From: Ipomoea triloba
Taxonomy: Eukaryota; Streptophyta; Magnoliopsida; Solanales; Convolvulaceae
Direction: 5' to 3'
Assembly: GCF_003576645.1 (NCBI RefSeq)
Contig: NC_044916.1
Coordinates: 35,769,140-35,833,139, forward strand
DNA length: 64,000 bases
Numbering within the stretch: the first letter of the stretch is position 1; every line of letters starts with the position of its first letter. The notes beneath the pieces are model-generated. The model did no database searches, was not told where the DNA came from, and saw nothing but the letters and a program-made list of their open reading frames with translations. Made by a program: the position numbers and the translations under genes. Positions 59,650 through 64,000 of this stretch are shown piece after piece.

Positions 59650-61146
59650 TTGAAAGTATATAATTGTGATCTTATGTGAATGGAAGACTCGATGCCAATT
59701 GCCTGAGCAATGTGGGCACGAAGATAGTTGTGCGCGTTGGTAGCTTAGTATATAAATAGTTGCAACATTGCAATGATTAGTCACACTAAATTTTCTATAC
59801 TTCAAATAATACAATTTGTTTCGTGCATTCATATTATCCATTATCAGCCGCTGTTCTTAATCTTTCCTCCTTAATTTATCGCTATTAAGCTCAATTAACA
59901 CCACATATTATTTGACTATTAGTCTTAGTATGATTTAATTTTAAATTTATATTAAAAAAAATACATAACATTACTAAGTGGAAAAGGATAAGAAGCACCG
60001 GTGGATCCAGCATGGGGGCAACTGCCCCCACCAAGGCCGGTTTTTTGATTTGGATGGCCCTGTGCTGGTAAATAAGTGAGGGTCGATCATCTATCAAAGT
60101 ATAAATAAACTGCGAATTGAAGAAAAATTGAAAAGAAAAAAATGCAAAAAAGAATCGAATTTTGGGCCATTATAATCACAAATACATATACTAACTATTA
60201 GGCCAGGGTTCGACTAGGGGCCCCCAAAATTTTGGGGCCCTGAGGTGTTGCACATCTTGCACACCCTAAAATCCGGCCCTGACCTCCACTCACCCCACTT
60301 CCACCCCTACCCCATATATAGCCTTTATATGTATATATGTATATATAGTACATATTTTAGTATAAATATTTAAAAACAGATATAATTAACAATGGATCCG
60401 CTAGACTAGGCGACTATTGCGTGTATCACTCAACCGAAGGACGTGGGTTTGAAACCGGTAGACAATATGACTTAGAGATAAATATAAATAAGAGATTAAG
60501 TTGACTAGTTGGTAGATGTGTGTTTGTGCTACGAAACTAAGTAATGTTAGATTCCACCGCAGATAAGAAGTGAATTGGTGAATGAGAAGAAGATTTGCTG
60601 TTTTGTCGACAACTAGATCTTTCCAATTGATATGATGATATCATTGCTGGTAATAAAGTTCGAGTTCTCGTAATGGTTTAGTACACCAGCTTTGTAGATT
60701 TGCAAATGGATTTGGACGTTAATATAGGTCTAGTTAGACTGCAACGTCACCCCTTATGTCTGTTTGTCTTATTAGAATTGGTAACAAAACCAGCGGCAGG
60801 TCATTGTGTGATTTATTTAAATTTGTATCTAAATTTAGATGCAATGTAATGAATAGAATAACATTAAAAAGAAAACAAGATTTAGCTGGTAGACCAATTG
60901 ACATATATAAGTCTTGCTTCCATCAATAATGTGTCAATTCGACTTTCGTTAGGAACTTGTGGCCATTAGGAAGCCGACCAATCATCATGAGAAATGACAT
61001 CTTGTGCGTTGAAATATACATGCTATATTAAGAAATAAGAACATAGAGTTGATTGAGCCTCACGATTTACCTTCTCATGGGCATAGAGGCATGATTTAAA
61101 GGGTTCAAGATATGCCCGATGAAGGAAGTTGGAAAACTTGGAATAT
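59650..61146. repeat. 1.5-kb tandem duplication, copy 1
   Basis: From 'ttgaaagtatataattgtga' to 'ggaagttggaaaacttggaa' plus 'tat'. Copy 2 follows directly. Contains 'ggccggttttttgatttgg', 'aaaatccggccctgacc' (hAT-like end words), and a tRNA-like 'gtgggtttgaaaccgg'. No coding sequence I can support. Confidence 0.85.
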
Positions 61147-62629
61147 TTGAAAGTATATAATTGTGATCTTATGTGAATGGAAGACTCGATGCCAATTGCC
61201 TGAGCAATGTGGGCACGAAGATAGTTGTGCGCGTTGGTAGCTTAGTATAAAATAGTTGCAACATTGCAATGATTAGTCACACTAAATTTCTATACTTCAA
61301 ATAATACAATTTGTTTCGTGCATTCATATTATCCATTATCAGCCGCTGTTCTTAATCTTTCCTCCTTAATTTATCGCTATTAAGCTCAATTAACACCACA
61401 TATTATTTGACTATTAGTCTTAGTATGATTTAATTTTAATTTAATAAAAAAAATACATAACATTACTAAGGGAAAAGGATAAGAAGCACCGGTGGATCCA
61501 GCATGGGGGCAACTGCCCCACCAAGGCCGGTTTTTTGATTTGGATGGCCCTGTGCTGGTAAATAAGTGAGGGCGATCATCTATCAAAGTATAAATAAACT
61601 GCGAATTGAAGAAAAATTGAAAAGAAAAAAATGCAAAAAAGAATCGAATTTTGGGCCATTATAATCACAAATACATATACTAACTATTAGGCCAGGGTTC
61701 GACTAGGGGCCCCCAAAATTTTGGGGCCCTGAGGTGTTGCACATCTTGCACACCCTAAAATCCGGCCCTGACCTCCACTCACCCCACTTCCACCCCTACC
61801 CCATATATAGCCTTTATATGTATATATGTATATATAGTACATATTTTAGTATAAATATTTAAAAACAGATATAATTAACAATGGATCCGCTAGACTAGGC
61901 GACTATTGCGTGTATCACTCAACCGAAGGACGTGGGTTTGAAACCGGTAGACAATATGACTTAGAGATAAATATAAATAAGAGATTAAGTTGACTAGTTG
62001 GTAGATGTGTGTTTGTGCTACGAAACTAAGTAATGTTAGATTCCACCGCAGATAAGAAGTGAATTGGTGAATGAGAAGAAGATTTGCTGTTTTGTCGACA
62101 ACTAGATCTTTCCAATTGATATGATGATATCATTGCTGGTAATAAAGTTCGAGTTCTCGTAATGGTTTAGTACACCAGCTTTGTAGATTTGCAAATGGAT
62201 TTGGACGTTAATATAGGTCTAGTTAGACTGCAACGTCACCCCTTATGTCTGTTTGTCTTATTAGAATTGGTAACAAAACCAGCGGCAGGTCATTGTGTGA
62301 TTTATTTAAATTTGTATCTAAATTTAGATGCAATGTAATGAATAGAATAACATTAAAAAGAAAACAAGATTTAGCTGGTAGACCAATTGACATATATAAG
62401 TCTTGCTTCCATCAATAATGTGTCAATTCGACTTTCGTTAGGAACTTGTGGCCATTAGGAAGCCGACCAATCATCATGAGAAATGACATCTTGTGCGTTG
62501 AAATATACATGCTATATTAAGAAATAAGAACATAGAGTTGATTGAGCCTCACGATTTACCTTCTCATGGGCATAGAGGCATGATTTAAAGGGTTCAAGAT
62601 ATGCCCGATGAAGGAAGTTGGAAAACTTG

Positions 62630-62636
<7 letters not shown>
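61147..62636. repeat. 1.5-kb tandem duplication, copy 2
   Basis: Same sequence as 59650-61146. All differences I see are small deletions of one to a few bases in this copy, clustered in its first 430 bp. The remaining kilobase looks identical. It ends at a TA microsatellite. Confidence 0.85.

Positions 62637-62690
<54 letters not shown>
62634..62690. repeat. (TA)n microsatellite
   Basis: About 28 TA units directly after the second copy of the tandem duplication. Open frames through it only encode Ile-Tyr repeats. Confidence 0.95.
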
Positions 62691-62691
<1 letters not shown>

Positions 62692-62699
62692 TATTTAGT

Positions 62700-62868
62700 A
62701 TTTACACACTTTTAATGACTTTGTTCATGCCTCTAAATCCAACTTCAATTGGTCCAATAATCAAAACAATATCTCTGTTGGACCTTGCCCAAAGGATAAG
62801 CATTTTGGAGGATCATATCGATATTGTTGAAAGATTCACTGACCAGCCCAACTTGTTTTGCATGAGTT
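62700..62868 (+). other. Coding-like fragment of unknown origin
   Basis: An open stretch after the TA repeat that translates to LLDLAQRISILEDHIDIVER and then FTDQPNLF. The Leu/Ile heptad-like spacing suggests a short coiled coil. No start, splice borders or family are secure. It may be an exon or a fragment carried by a transposon. Confidence 0.2.
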
Positions 62869-63871
62869 AGACTAAGCCCCATGTAGCTAGTCATCTAACA
62901 ACACTTATGTGGTATATTTGATCAACCACGTTAATTAACCAAAAAATTTCAGTGTATGCTTTATCTCTTTGTGACCCTTTACTGATTTAAGTTACAAAGT
63001 GGAGTTTATATAATGTAAACCCTCATGATGTGCAAATAATATTATTAGTAGTTCATTTAAAATTTTGCAACAATATCAGTCTAACAAATTTTCATTGAGG
63101 CACCAAGAATGTTCGGCTTGAATCTGGGATGTTCTGGTATTGGGCTTGGGCTTTCTCATTTTAGCATAGTACCATTCTACCAATATTGAAGCAGCATTAT
63201 GAAGCACTGATCCAATTTCTGCTTCGTGATATGGCGTACTAGTTGCTAGTATATAGATTATGTTTTTCTTTCCTGAATACTAGTGACTCTGTTACAATGT
63301 AGTATCTGTTCATAATTGCTTTTTCAACTTACTGAAACACAAAAGAGTCAATACTGTTCTCATTGAAGCTCAAACCCATTACCTCTCATTTGGGAGAGTC
63401 ACAGTATATAGATTATGTTAAATAGACTCCTTTGCCCAACATATATGTTCGATAGTCTTAAAAACAACTATGGTTCAAAAGGTACTTGGATTACAAAGTT
63501 AATTTATGGTATGTTTGAAAACTCGAAAAATAATTTCTCTAAATTTTTAGTGTTTGGCAAGAGTAAAAATACTAAAGTCAATGAAAATTGATTTTAGTCA
63601 AAGGAAAATAAAACTAATTTTTTTGAAAAATAACTTCCCTTTTTTCACGAACATCACTGATTTCGAGGGAAACCAGAGCCGAAACCATTTATTTTTAATG
63701 AAACAATTGTTTATTTTTTAATTTTTTTAATAAATAACACTGGGTTTTTTTTTTTTTTTTTTCTAAAATAGATGTAAAATCGATCTTCATCACACGTACG
63801 CATTTATTTATTTCCCCTTTTGAGATCTCTGATTCAGCCTATTCCCTGGGACTAGAAATTTCATTGGATAA
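62869..63871. other. Spacer before the right-edge gene
   Basis: About 1 kb with SINE copy 5, a fragment of the MADS intron-2 repeat family (63505-63640), and a T-run (63736-63761). No gene seen. Confidence 0.5.
63265..63402 (-). mobile_element. SINE family A, copy 5, 5'-truncated with perfect 17-bp target duplication
   Basis: The repeat agtatatagattatgtt flanks the element at 63248-63264 and 63403-63419. The head, with box A, is missing; box B and the 3' body are present. A perfect duplication around a truncated copy shows it inserted in that form. Confidence 0.85.
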
Positions 63872-64000
63872 ACGCAGTATGCCAGATCAGGAAACGGTGA
63901 TTTGCGAAGAAATTTTGATATCGTTTCTTCAATTTCTTACTCTTTTCCTACAAGCACGCAGTATGCCAGATCAGGAAACGGTGATTTGCGAAGAAATTTT
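63872..64000. repeat. 45-bp direct repeat, 84 bp apart
   Basis: 63872-63916 and 63956-64000 are identical, starting 'acgcagtatgccagatcagg'. The spacing of 84 bp keeps reading frame. The second copy touches the window edge, so the repeat may be longer. Confidence 0.9.
63879..64000 (+). CDS. Possible start of an F-box gene, 5' end only
   Basis: An open frame begins MPDQETVICEEIL, which resembles the first residues of plant F-box proteins (short acidic start, then 'EEIL'). The next expected words (SRLPVKS) are replaced by ISFLQFLTLFLQ, after which the MPDQETVICEEI segment repeats in frame and the window ends. The true start could be the second ATG at 63963. The upstream copy would then be a duplicated 5' fragment. 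F-box proteins select targets for SCF ubiquitin ligases. The call rests on about 12 residues. Confidence 0.33.
   Translation, partial: MPDQETVICEEILISFLQFLTLFLQARSMPDQETVICEEI

Noticed and set aside
59650..62636. The two 1.5-kb copies as an LTR pair
   Set aside because: They abut with no interior and have no primer-binding site, polypurine tract or TG..CA ends, so this is a tandem duplication.
62601..62870. 89-codon frame with a long Ile-Tyr run
   Set aside because: The run is the translation of the TA microsatellite. Only the part after it looks at all coding and is listed separately with low confidence.

Overview
The window is nuclear DNA from a flowering plant, most likely a eudicot. The genes carry many introns with GT..AG borders. 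The spaces between them are AT-rich and full of plant-type repeats: an LTR retrotransposon, a tRNA-derived SINE family, a hAT element, and Mutator-like and other foldback MITEs. Nothing in the window fixes the species. An asterid of the morning-glory type is only a guess.

Layout, left to right. (1) A CLT (chloroquine-resistance-transporter-like) plastid thiol transporter on the minus strand, cut off by the left edge. (2) The complete TFIIA small (gamma) subunit gene, minus. (3) A 2.7 kb non-autonomous LTR retrotransposon, read on the minus strand. (4) A two-exon gene for a 97-residue acidic/basic protein of unknown function, plus. (5) A 16-exon rhamnogalacturonate lyase, minus. (6) A five-exon TRAF-type zinc-finger protein with a C-terminal membrane anchor, minus. 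(7) About 9 kb of repeats, including a 1.1 kb hAT element with an 8-bp target duplication. (8) An eight-exon MADS-box gene of the AGL17/ANR1 clade, plus, with introns of 4.9 and 3.3 kb. (9) A possible minus-strand spliced transcript of unknown function that converges on the MADS gene. (10) A five-exon oligopeptide transporter, minus. (11) A single-exon PB1-domain protein, minus. (12) Repeat-rich DNA with a 1.49 kb tandem duplication, ending in what may be the first codons of an F-box gene at the right edge.

The genes do not form a pathway. Their order does recall, from memory, several Arabidopsis neighbourhoods: CLT2/TFIIA-gamma on chromosome 4, RG lyase/TRAF zinc finger/OPT2 on chromosome 1, and RG lyase beside AGL17 or AGL21. 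The window may therefore keep an ancestral gene order that is scattered in Arabidopsis.

I found no operon-like cluster, CRISPR array, viral gene or clear new biochemical system. The points most worth a second look are the convergent transcript facing the MADS gene, the tandem duplication whose copies differ only by small deletions, the SINE family with perfect target duplications, and the reverse-oriented non-autonomous LTR element with its unusual repetitive interior. Exon borders were worked out by hand from splice sites, reading frame and family memory, without alignment or RNA data.
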